Below, piece after piece: positions 15,849 to 24,798 of a stretch of 32,524 nucleotides of DNA. Source of the stretch: Candidatus Magasanikiibacteriota bacterium. Lineage in GTDB: Bacteria > Patescibacteriota > Patescibacteriia > Magasanikbacterales > 2-02-FULL-50-9b. The position numbers and the translations under genes were made by a program. The notes beneath the pieces were generated by a model that ran no database searches, had not been told where the DNA came from, and was given only the letters and a program-made list of their open reading frames with translations. Position 1 is the first letter of the stretch; every line of letters starts with the position of its first letter. Where the stretch lies: assembly GCA_023246755.1 (NCBI GenBank), contig JAHFHU010000005.1:35081-67604 (forward strand), in the 5' to 3' direction.

Positions 15849-16451
15849 TTAGTTGTCGCACGCGCTTGCAAAGCGCAAATTTTTTGGGCCGTTGCGTTCG
15901 TTGCGGTGAATTTTTTTGACCACCTTTGGATCAAGAGCGCGTGGCGCTAAGTTTGCGACGAACTCGATGATTTTTTTCGTTGCGTCGCCACCGCCGCGTT
16001 CGAGAACTGCGACGAGCGCCGATGCGCTTTCGACGTCAGCAATGTGATGCGTCTCGTGTTGGGTGCGATCCGTTGTCATCGACATCGTGTCGTGACCGAT
16101 CACGACCATGAGTGCGGTGGCGTCTGATTCTTGCAGTTCCCAACGCCGATCACCGCACCGGCACCATCGATAGATAGCACCCTCCCCCCGACATCCGAAG
16201 TTGAACAAACATTCGGCGATTGCACGGAGTAGATCGCAGAACACGAGTGATTCGAGGTCGCTCGTGGGATCGATATCGGCGATGTTGAAGTTCAGACTCT
16301 TAACCACGCCTGAATTCTTGTTGTAGCGCAGCTCTCCATTCATGTAGAACGTGCGGCGTTGCTCATAGCTGCCAAGCGGTTCGCTCGTTGTAAGGCACGC
16401 GCGGCGCGCGTTGTCTGGTACGTACCATTGAATCAGGACTTGTGTTGTCAT
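15849..16451 (-). CDS. Hypothetical protein (ORFan-like)
   Basis: MTTQVLIQWYVPDNARRACLTTSEPLGSYEQRRTFYMNGELRYNKNSG...; own promoter upstream. No family recognised. Confidence 0.65.
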   Translation of the reverse strand: MTTQVLIQWYVPDNARRACLTTSEPLGSYEQRRTFYMNGELRYNKNSGVVKSLNFNIADIDPTSDLESLVFCDLLRAIAECLFNFGCRGEGAIYRWCRCGDRRWELQESDATALMVVIGHDTMSMTTDRTQHETHHIADVESASALVAVLERGGGDATKKIIEFVANLAPRALDPKVVKKIHRNERNGPKNLRFASACDN

Positions 16452-16486
16452 TTTCTCTCACATGCAGAGTTGGTCTGCTGGGGCCT

Positions 16487-16515
16487 AGGATATATGCGGG
16501 GGATGTAAATGTCAA
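16487..16515 (-). promoter_or_regulatory. Sigma70-like promoter for the 15849 ORFan
   Basis: Reverse strand TTGACA - 17 bp - TATCCT. Confidence 0.6.
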
Positions 16516-16607
16516 TTTGCCCTAAAGGTTATCCACAGTTATACTCTTGACATATATTTAAAATTGTTATAAGAGAAAATTTTATGGTACCCGTAGAATT
16601 CAAACAT

Positions 16608-16823
16608 ATGAAATTTCCAGTCATTATCGAAAAAGGTCACGATGGTTATTATGTTGCGGAATGCACAATTTTTACCGGTTGTTACACGCAGGGTACAACG
16701 ATCGATGAAGCTTTAAAAAATATTCGTGAAGTTATCGAGCTCTGCCTTGAAGAGGAGGAAAATCAGGAGCGTGCACGCTCTATTAAAATTGAAGATTTTG
16801 CGTTTCATGCAGTAAGTTTATAG
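16608..16823 (+). CDS. hicB: HicB-like antitoxin
   Basis: MKFPVIIEKGHDGYYVAECTIFTGCYTQGTTIDEALKNIREVIELCLEEE is the HicB N-domain. The ORF track starts at 16584. Confidence 0.85.
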   Translation: MKFPVIIEKGHDGYYVAECTIFTGCYTQGTTIDEALKNIREVIELCLEEEENQERARSIKIEDFAFHAVSL

Positions 16824-16825
16824 AT

Positions 16826-17041
16826 ATGAAATTACCACTTGTATCAGGGAGGGAAGTGGTTAGGGTGCTTGAACGAATCGGCTATTATATTGAACGTCAA
16901 CGCGGAAGTCATATTCGTTTGTATCATTCAGACCGCACGGCTGTGACTGTCCCTGATCATTATGAAATAGATCGCGGTATGCTTCGAAAGATTTTGTTTG
17001 ACGCGGGACTTTCAAATGAGGATTTTTCGAATCTTTTGTAA
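16826..17041 (+). CDS. hicA: HicA-like toxin (dsRBD-fold mRNA interferase)
   Basis: LPLVSGREVVRVLERIGYYIERQRGSHIRLYHSDRTAVTVPDHYEIDRGMLRKILFDAGLS; GSH catalytic His. Confidence 0.9.
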   Translation: MKLPLVSGREVVRVLERIGYYIERQRGSHIRLYHSDRTAVTVPDHYEIDRGMLRKILFDAGLSNEDFSNLL

Positions 17042-17092
17042 CCCAGCTGAGGCTAGCTTCAACAGCCCCGATTTACCCACAGCCACAAGCCC

Positions 17093-17121
17093 TTGACAGA
17101 TATTTTGCGTCCATATACAAT
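17093..17121 (+). promoter_or_regulatory. 16S rRNA promoter
   Basis: TTGACA - 17 bp - TACAAT, ~175 bp upstream of the mature 16S 5' end. Confidence 0.75.
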
Positions 17122-17178
17122 ACCGACACGCGAAAAGAAAACGTCCGTAAAACAGTCGGCAATTCGCGCAAATCACCA

Positions 17179-17206
17179 GCTCGTTTACAATTCAAGATGT
17201 GACAAC
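17179..17206 (+). other. 5' arm of the pre-16S processing stem (pairs with 18858-18885)
   Basis: GCTCGTTTACAATTCAAGATGTGACAAC is complementary to GTTGTCACATCTTGAAATGTAAATGAGC with one mismatch and one G-U. Confidence 0.8.
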
Positions 17207-17296
17207 TAAACATGCCGTGGATTGTGCTATCGATTGGCGCAGGAAACGGTGGTGCTAGTGGTCCTTAATTCTATTCAATAAAAAACCAATCGTATC

Positions 17297-18799
<1,503 letters not shown>

Positions 18800-18822
18800 A
18801 GGGAGTTTTCTTCCTAGTCGAG

Positions 18823-18843
18823 CGCCTGAACTTCGGTTCAGGC
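18823..18843 (+). other. UUCG-tetraloop hairpin in the 16S 3' spacer
   Basis: GCCTGAAC-TTCG-GTTCAGGC. Confidence 0.6.
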
Positions 18844-18857
18844 CGGGCCCTAGTACC

Positions 18858-18885
18858 GTTGTCACATCTTGAAATGTAAATGAGC
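18858..18885 (+). other. 3' arm of the pre-16S processing stem
   Basis: See 17179-17206. Confidence 0.8.
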
Positions 18886-18911
18886 ACCCGCGCAAGGCGG
18901 GTCTCTGAAAA

Positions 18912-18934
18912 ATCGGCGAAAGCCGGTTTTTTGT
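18912..18934 (+). terminator. Intrinsic terminator of the 16S unit
   Basis: ATCGGC-GAAA-GCCGGT followed by TTTTTGTTTT. Confidence 0.75.
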
Positions 18935-18983
18935 TTTGTGTAAATTGGATGTGCTATAATCTTTTTAATTAATTCGTTCTTCA

Positions 18984-20588
18984 TTGAAATGTATGGTTAA
19001 AAATCGTTCTGTTTATGTAGGAATTTTGATCGTCGGTCTTCTGGCGGTCTCTGCAGTCAGCGCTTATTTCTTGGTAAGTGCAGCGCCCATAAAGGTGCCG
19101 AAGCAGGCGTCACAGCCGGTGATTGCAAAAATTGGCGTTAAAGCCAACACCGCACAGGCGAATGGTAACTTACAAATATTTCCATGGGCGGGCGCTGCAG
19201 TGAAACCTCCTGTCATTCAGATTTCTCCAAAACAAAAAACCGTTGAGTTCATCGTGCAAGTGAATGGTGTGGAAAATGTTCCGACGTGGTACGCATTCGA
19301 CAGTTTTATTATTTCGAAAGTAATGCCTGCACAAAGTATTGAGAAGATTGTAAAAGGCAATGTTCCGAGTGTCGCATCTGACGTTTGGAAAAAAACACGT
19401 TCACAGCTCGTAAATGTTGAGGGTTATAATGACCAGAACAGCGTGGTTGTTGTGGCCTATGTGATGAACAGCGATCCAATGGGTGGCGCAGGGCTCGGAA
19501 TTGTTGATGATGTCGCGTATGCAGTTTTGAAACCGACAGATCTAGCTCCAACGGTGCCGGCGGCCGTAGTAATAAAAGAAGGCGTGAGCGTTGCGGAAGC
19601 GGCTGATGATGTGATGGGGACTAATTTTGTCATGGGTCAAACGAATCAAGCTGTATTTCGTTTCAAGGTTACCGCAGCGGCAGCGGATAGTATTTTTGTG
19701 AAGCAAGTTCCGATCACGTTTAATGTAAAGGGTGATTCCAATTATCAAGCGTCTGATAAATACCTCGGTGCATTGAAGAATATTCGGTTGTACGACGGTA
19801 ATGCGCAGGTTGGTTCCGCTGTTGCTGCATTATCAAAGCCAGCGCAGGCAGAAGCGGGAATTGGGCAAGCGGTGTTTATGCAGTTGAACATCGCGGTGCA
19901 AAAGGGAACGAGCAAGACTTTGACGGTTGTTGCCGATGTTTCTGCAAGTCCGGATACATATTCGGGTGTACAATTTACCCCACAAATCAGCCCATCGTGG
20001 AAATATACCCCGGATGCTCCGGTGATGACTGCGGTTGATGGTGCGGGCACACCCATTGGAATTTCAGGTACCGTGCAAACGAATATCAAGGGTAAAATGC
20101 ACAACATTTACAAGACCGGAATTTCCGTTGCGCATGCAGCGAACGCGCCGTCAGGGGCGGTGTCAAAGGGTAATGATCAGGTAGTTGCACGGTTTGTGGT
20201 TTCGAATGCTACAAATGTAAATAATCAATCAGCCACGATTATTGCGATTGATCCGCAATTAACGACGAGCATTGCTTTGCCTAAGACGGCAACGCGCATG
20301 CTCAAGGTGTTTAGCGGCCAACAATTGATGAGTTCGAAGCTGCTCGGATCAAAGGCGTATTCGGGGGGTAACGTGAGTGCGCTTGAAAAAGGTGCGGTCG
20401 ATGGAGCGATGATCGAATCAGGGTCATCCCAGTTATTTACGGTGACGTTTGATTCTGTTGACGCATCGTCTAATGATTCGATAAATGTTGGGTTAAAACA
20501 AGGGAGTGTTGTGTGGTCTGACGGGGTGTCGCCCGCGATCAATTGGACGACGTCGCTGCCACTTGCTGGCAAGACATTGGTTTACTAA
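18984..20588 (+). CDS. Secreted or membrane-anchored surface protein, hypothetical
   Basis: N-terminal TM/signal (VYVGILIVGLLAVSAVSAYFLVSAA), then a beta-rich, Cys-poor ectodomain. Confidence 0.8.
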   Translation: MKCMVKNRSVYVGILIVGLLAVSAVSAYFLVSAAPIKVPKQASQPVIAKIGVKANTAQANGNLQIFPWAGAAVKPPVIQISPKQKTVEFIVQVNGVENVPTWYAFDSFIISKVMPAQSIEKIVKGNVPSVASDVWKKTRSQLVNVEGYNDQNSVVVVAYVMNSDPMGGAGLGIVDDVAYAVLKPTDLAPTVPAAVVIKEGVSVAEAADDVMGTNFVMGQTNQAVFRFKVTAAAADSIFVKQVPITFNVKGDSNYQASDKYLGALKNIRLYDGNAQVGSAVAALSKPAQAEAGIGQAVFMQLNIAVQKGTSKTLTVVADVSASPDTYSGVQFTPQISPSWKYTPDAPVMTAVDGAGTPIGISGTVQTNIKGKMHNIYKTGISVAHAANAPSGAVSKGNDQVVARFVVSNATNVNNQSATIIAIDPQLTTSIALPKTATRMLKVFSGQQLMSSKLLGSKAYSGGNVSALEKGAVDGAMIESGSSQLFTVTFDSVDASSNDSINVGLKQGSVVWSDGVSPAINWTTSLPLAGKTLVY

Positions 20589-20697
20589 GAAAAAATCAAT
20601 CCGGCTTAGGCTCAGCGCTGTCGCGTCTGTGCTTGGGCCGGATTTTGGTGTCGATGGCCGCGGGCGTCGTCAGCGTAAATGGTGCTTCAGGGGAGAT

Positions 20698-20726
20698 TTG
20701 ACGCGTTCAAAAAAAACAGATAGAAT
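20698..20726 (+). promoter_or_regulatory. Sigma70-like promoter for tRNA-Ile-lepB-hisS
   Basis: TTGACG - 17 bp - TAGAAT. Confidence 0.65.
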
Positions 20727-20753
20727 AGGGGACGTTCCCTGTCTTTTTACTGC

Positions 20754-20830
20754 GGGCGATTAGCTCAGTTGGTTAGAGCGCGTCACTGATAATGACGAGG
20801 TCCGAAGTTCGAATCTTCGATCGCCCACCA
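20754..20830 (+). tRNA. tRNA-Ile (anticodon GAT), encoded CCA end
   Basis: GGGCGAT-TA-GCTC...GAGC-G-CGTCA-CTGATAA-TGACG-AGGTC-CGAAG-TTCGAAT-CTTCG-ATCGCCC-A-CCA. Confidence 0.97.
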
Positions 20831-20837
20831 CTCCACT

Positions 20838-21446
20838 ATGGATGATTTTGCACCTGACAATCTATTGGCCCCCGAAGATTTAAAACAGTATCCGCTGAAA
20901 GTTTTTTTTGCTGAATTGTTCAAAGTTTTAATTCTCGGTGCGTTTGCTGTTGTTGCAATTCGCTACTTTATTTTTAAGCCGTTTGTCGTTAAGGGCGCGT
21001 CGATGGAGCCGAATTTTCACGAAAAAGAATATTTGATCATCGATGAATTGTCCTATCGGCTGCATGATCCGCGTCGAGGCGATATCGTTGTGCTTCGTCA
21101 TCAAGGGTTTGATGAAAAAGATTATTTTTTGAAGCGGATTATCGGATTGCCGAACGAGCGGATTGTGATCACCGGCGGACGGGTCAAGATTTATAATAAG
21201 GCAAATGCAGAGGGTGTGTATCTCGATGAAAGCTTGTATCTTGCGTCGTCGATCTTGACATTTGGCGACACAGACGTTACGCTGACGGGAGATCAATACT
21301 TCGTGCTCGGAGACAATCGGCCCGCGAGCCTTGATTCGCGCCGCATTGGTCCGATTCCAACGTTTGATATCGTGGGGCGCGCGTTTTTTCGTGGGTGGCC
21401 GCTCGATCGACTTGAGGTGCTCGCGAAACAATATATTCGTCAATAA
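20838..21446 (+). CDS. lepB: Signal peptidase I
   Basis: VKGASMEPNFHEKEYLIIDELSYR, RGDIVVLRH, DYFLKRIIGLPNERI, YFVLGDNRPASLDSRRIGPI. Confidence 0.95.
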   Translation: MDDFAPDNLLAPEDLKQYPLKVFFAELFKVLILGAFAVVAIRYFIFKPFVVKGASMEPNFHEKEYLIIDELSYRLHDPRRGDIVVLRHQGFDEKDYFLKRIIGLPNERIVITGGRVKIYNKANAEGVYLDESLYLASSILTFGDTDVTLTGDQYFVLGDNRPASLDSRRIGPIPTFDIVGRAFFRGWPLDRLEVLAKQYIRQ

Positions 21447-21454
21447 TTTTTCAT

Positions 21455-22861
21455 ATGGCTATTAAAAAAAAGGTTGTTGTAAAAAAAGTAGTGGCACGGC
21501 CCGCACCAAAAAAAGAGTTTTCTAAAAAACCGATCGTCGCGGCAAAAAAAGATACCGCGCCTGCTGTTGCGGGGAAAAAACAGATTCAATTACTCCGTGG
21601 CATGAAAGATATTTTGCCGCGGGATCAGTATTATTGGAAAACAGTTTTCGAGGCGGCGCAACGCATGTCTGAAGATTTTGGTTTTAACCGAATTGAGACG
21701 CCGTTGCTTGAAGAGGCATCTGTGTTTATGCGAGGCGTTGGCAAGCAGACTGATGTCGTTGAAAAGGAAATGTACGTATTTGAGGATCGCGACATGGAGA
21801 AAGTTGCGCTGCGTCCTGAAAATACCGCGGCAGTCGTGCGTGCATATTTGCAACACGGAATGTGGAACCAGCCGCAGCCGGTGAAACTTTGGTATTTTGG
21901 TCCGTTTTTTCGACATGAGCGTCCGCAAGATGGTCGGCAACGACAGTTCCATCAGTTTGGTCTTGAGGTCATCGGCGACGCATCACCCGTTATCGATGCG
22001 ATGGTGATTCAGATGACATATCTTTTGTACACCGAGCTTGGAATTCCGGTGAGCGTGCAGATCAATTCGATCGGCATGCCCGAAGATCGCACGCGTTACA
22101 AAATGGAACTCGTGCAATATTATCGTTCGCATCGCGCAACGATTTGTGAAACATGCAAAGCACGGCTCATGAAAAATCCGATGCGTGTTCTTGATTGTAA
22201 AGAAGATTCGTGTCAGCCGATCAAAGCAAACGCGCCGCAAATTGTTGACTATCTCTCAAACGAATCGCGCGATCATTTCATGAAGGTGCTCGAATATCTC
22301 GACGAACTCGGCATTCCATATTTCTTGAATCACACGTTGGTCCGCGGCCTTGATTACTACACAAAAACTGTTTTTGAAGTCGTGACGAGCGATGAAGAAC
22401 AGGGTTCACAAACTGCGCTGTGTGGCGGTGGTCGCTATGATTTGCTTGTGGAAGAATTGGGCGGTAAACCAACGTCTGCCTGTGGCGTTGCTCCCGGCAT
22501 CGAGCGTTTAATTTCGCAAATGAAAAAACGACAGGTTCCCTTGCCGGCTCGCCGCACGCCGCAAGTTTATGTTGCGCAGCTCGGGGATTTGTCGCGCCGG
22601 AAAGCGATGGTGTTGTTTGCGCGTTTGCGCGCCGAGGGCGTGATGGCTGATCAAGATTTTTCAAAGGGTTCTTTGAAAGCCCAGCTCGAGAGTGCGAATG
22701 CGAACAAAATTCCGTACGCGTTTGTGATCGGTCAAAAAGAAGTTCAGGAAGGTACGGTTATTATGCGCGACATGGATTCGGGTGTGCAAGAAACGGTTGA
22801 CTTCAACAAAGCACCTCAGATTTTGAAGCGAAAATTGGGGCTTGATAAGTCGGTTGAATAA
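21455..22861 (+). CDS. hisS: Histidyl-tRNA synthetase with Lys/Ala-rich N-terminal extension
   Basis: RGMKDILP, FNRIETPLLEEASVF, LRPENTAAVVRAYL, FRHERPQDGRQRQFHQFGLEVIG, LVRGLDYYTKTVFEV, GGGRYDLLVEELGG, GVAPGIERL. Confidence 0.95.
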   Translation: MAIKKKVVVKKVVARPAPKKEFSKKPIVAAKKDTAPAVAGKKQIQLLRGMKDILPRDQYYWKTVFEAAQRMSEDFGFNRIETPLLEEASVFMRGVGKQTDVVEKEMYVFEDRDMEKVALRPENTAAVVRAYLQHGMWNQPQPVKLWYFGPFFRHERPQDGRQRQFHQFGLEVIGDASPVIDAMVIQMTYLLYTELGIPVSVQINSIGMPEDRTRYKMELVQYYRSHRATICETCKARLMKNPMRVLDCKEDSCQPIKANAPQIVDYLSNESRDHFMKVLEYLDELGIPYFLNHTLVRGLDYYTKTVFEVVTSDEEQGSQTALCGGGRYDLLVEELGGKPTSACGVAPGIERLISQMKKRQVPLPARRTPQVYVAQLGDLSRRKAMVLFARLRAEGVMADQDFSKGSLKAQLESANANKIPYAFVIGQKEVQEGTVIMRDMDSGVQETVDFNKAPQILKRKLGLDKSVE

Positions 22862-22883
22862 TTGGGCGGCTGAATTTAAGCAG

Positions 22884-22911
22884 AAAAACAGAGCTTCATG
22901 GCTCTGTTTTT
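22884..22911 (+). terminator. Intrinsic terminator after hisS
   Basis: AAAAACAGAGC-TTCATG-GCTCTGTTTTT. Confidence 0.85.
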
Positions 22912-22915
22912 GATA

Positions 22916-22944
22916 TTGACAATTTTTGAAAATTACGCTATCAT
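22916..22944 (+). promoter_or_regulatory. Sigma70-like promoter for the 23135 ORFan (long leader)
   Basis: TTGACA - 17 bp - TATCAT. Confidence 0.65.
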
Positions 22945-23077
22945 GTTTTGTCGTCATGAAAAGCTGAACGACCCGCACGGCGCGGTGAGCTGTTCGTTAC
23001 AAGGAAGGTGTGATATGTAGACGTAAGGTGTTTGATCTAACCGTACACAAAAAAATTGACATGGTGTCCTTTTTCCT

Positions 23078-23115
23078 CTGTGTGCGGCAACGCGCACAGT
23101 TTGACCTTCGGGTCA
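23078..23115 (+). promoter_or_regulatory. Two adjacent stable hairpins in the 5' leader of the 23135 ORFan
   Basis: CTGTGTGCG-GCAA-CGCGCACAG (9 bp, GNRA loop) then TGACC-TTCG-GGTCA (5 bp, UUCG loop). Confidence 0.6.
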
Positions 23116-23134
23116 GGCAAGAGGAGAGGTCAAC

Positions 23135-23794
23135 ATGCCAGTTCGTCTCAAGCAAGAAGAGGTCGTGAACCGTCGCCGCAGCGCGAACGTCACCTACCAC
23201 GATTCATGGGGTGGGAATTCGTTCTGTATGTGGTGGAAGACGGCGCACTCTCTGCGCGACGCGGCAGACGCCACGAAGCGCATCAACCTCTCGATGGAGG
23301 CAGTGGCCGAGATCGACAAGCTCATCGTGCTTCGGCGCGAGATGGAGGATTGCGAACAAGATTGGGAGGGGAGGGAACGGCACTGGCTGTGCCTGACCGC
23401 CTCCGTCGAGGAGCTCAAGAAGGTGATCGCTGACGGCAAGATGTCGTTGGGGCAGATCTGTGCGGTGATCGCTTCCTGCAAGAACTGGGTCTTCGGTGGT
23501 GAACAGATGATTCGTCCGCTGCGCGCGAAGGCCAACGAGCGCCGTCGAGAACGCGAGCAACTCGAAGAAGATCGTGCACGCGCTTCGGCTCGTCGCGTTT
23601 CGGAGCGCGAGGTGCACACAGAGCAGAAAGCGCAGATCGAAGAAGCGAGGCTGCGCAAGCAGACTGGGCCTCTGTCTGGAGTTCTGCTCGATCGACGTCT
23701 GCGCGCCGAAGCTCCGCCTGTGTTTGTGTGCTACCAACGGGCTATTCGCCAAAATCCCGGCAACAACCGTCGGTGGTGGTTCAAGCAGATCTGA
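23135..23794 (+). CDS. Hypothetical Arg/Glu-rich coiled-coil protein (ORFan-like)
   Basis: AGGAG SD before ATG; MPVRLKQEEVVNRRRSANVTYHDSWGGNSFCMWWKTAHS...; charged helix RAKANERRREREQLEEDRARASARRVSEREVHTEQKAQIEEARLRK. Confidence 0.65.
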   Translation: MPVRLKQEEVVNRRRSANVTYHDSWGGNSFCMWWKTAHSLRDAADATKRINLSMEAVAEIDKLIVLRREMEDCEQDWEGRERHWLCLTASVEELKKVIADGKMSLGQICAVIASCKNWVFGGEQMIRPLRAKANERRREREQLEEDRARASARRVSEREVHTEQKAQIEEARLRKQTGPLSGVLLDRRLRAEAPPVFVCYQRAIRQNPGNNRRWWFKQI

Positions 23795-23889
23795 CAACCA
23801 GCCGCTCGGTTCCTCTTCAACGGGGGGATCGGGCGGCGAATTTTATTTTTATATGGCACCACGAGATTTTAGATGTGCTTTGCCTGTGT

Positions 23890-23957
23890 GATACAAAAAT
23901 GCTAAACAATTGATGCCGAAATGTTAAACATTTCTGTACCCACCACAAAGACAGATA
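23890..23957. repeat. Dispersed intergenic repeat, copy B
   Basis: TACAAAAATGCTAAACA...ATGTTAAACATTTCTGTACCCACCACAAAGACA; aligns without gaps to 11996-12057. Confidence 0.65.
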
Positions 23958-24071
23958 CCCCCGCCCCCACCATTAAGAATCCGTGTCGTAAATCCTGATT
24001 TGACGAAATCAGCAATCCTGTGCTAATATTCCGCCCATAAGAATCCTAACTCACCGGGAGGTGAAACTAAC

Positions 24072-24296
24072 ATGATCGAAGTTAAGAAACGAAAAAACGA
24101 GAGTTTTGAGTCATTGATGCGCCGCTTTCGCAAGCAGGTTCAGCAGAGTGGTGTTGTATTGCAGGCAAAAAAAGTGCAGTACCGCAAATCTCACAAAAGC
24201 AAGAACATCGTGCGCGCAAGCACACTCATTCGCTTAAAGCGAAGAGGCACGATGGCGTATCTCGAAAAAATCGGCAAGACCCCGTCAGAAAAATAA
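24072..24296 (+). CDS. rpsU: 30S ribosomal protein S21 (bS21)
   Basis: MIEVKKRKNESFESLMRRFRKQVQQSGVVLQAKKVQYRKSHKSKN; SD gggaggtg. Confidence 0.93.
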   Translation: MIEVKKRKNESFESLMRRFRKQVQQSGVVLQAKKVQYRKSHKSKNIVRASTLIRLKRRGTMAYLEKIGKTPSEK

Positions 24297-24331
24297 TTTA
24301 GTTCAATTTTTACTCTCGTAGAGTTTGTCCT

Positions 24332-24784
24332 ATGGGAATTAGTCAACAGATTGAACACGATGTAGCCGAAGCTATGAAAGCGCGCGATGAAATCCGGCTT
24401 TCGACGCTTCGGCTTGTTCGTGCCGCAATAAAAAATGCAGAGATCGAACAGCGCACCAAAGGAGATTTTGACGCGGATCAACTTGCAGTCACGGTGATCA
24501 AACGACACGTCAAACAAACGCAAGAAGCGGTGGAAGATTTTAAAAAAGGTGCACGCGTCGATCTCATCGCGAAAGCGACACAAGAGATTGCGATTATGAA
24601 CGCGTATCTCCCCGCGGAACTTTCGGATGCGGAGATTCAGGTGATTATTTTAGAGGCTGTTGCAGCTGCGGGCGAAGCGCCGCACGTCGGAAAATTAATT
24701 GGTGATGTGATGAAACGGATTGCGGGTCGCGCGGACGGTACACGTGTGCGTAACTTAGTTGAACAGAATCTCAAAAAAGTGTAA
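24332..24784 (+). CDS. yqeY: GatB/YqeY domain protein
   Basis: IEHDVAEAMKARDEIRLSTLRLVRAAIKNAEIEQRTKGDFD...YLPAELSDAEI...GKLIGDVMKRIAGRADGTRVRNLVEQNLKKV. Confidence 0.93.
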   Translation: MGISQQIEHDVAEAMKARDEIRLSTLRLVRAAIKNAEIEQRTKGDFDADQLAVTVIKRHVKQTQEAVEDFKKGARVDLIAKATQEIAIMNAYLPAELSDAEIQVIILEAVAAAGEAPHVGKLIGDVMKRIAGRADGTRVRNLVEQNLKKV

Positions 24785-24798
24785 AATAGAAACGTGGT

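Noticed and set aside
16529-17081. Possible oriC based on DnaA-box-like sequences
   Set aside because: Only one perfect and one near-match box, no AT-rich unwinding region, and no dnaA/dnaN nearby.
20598-20652. AATCCGGC...GCCGGATT inverted repeat after the 18984 gene
   Set aside because: 8-bp stem with a ~30-nt loop and only a weak T-run; possibly a terminator, but not strong enough to list as a feature.
23194-23797. Overlapping minus-strand ORFs (154 and 197 aa) and alternate plus frame 23056-23433
   Set aside because: The plus-strand 23135 frame has a promoter, SD and sensible charged-helix composition; the alternatives lack these.
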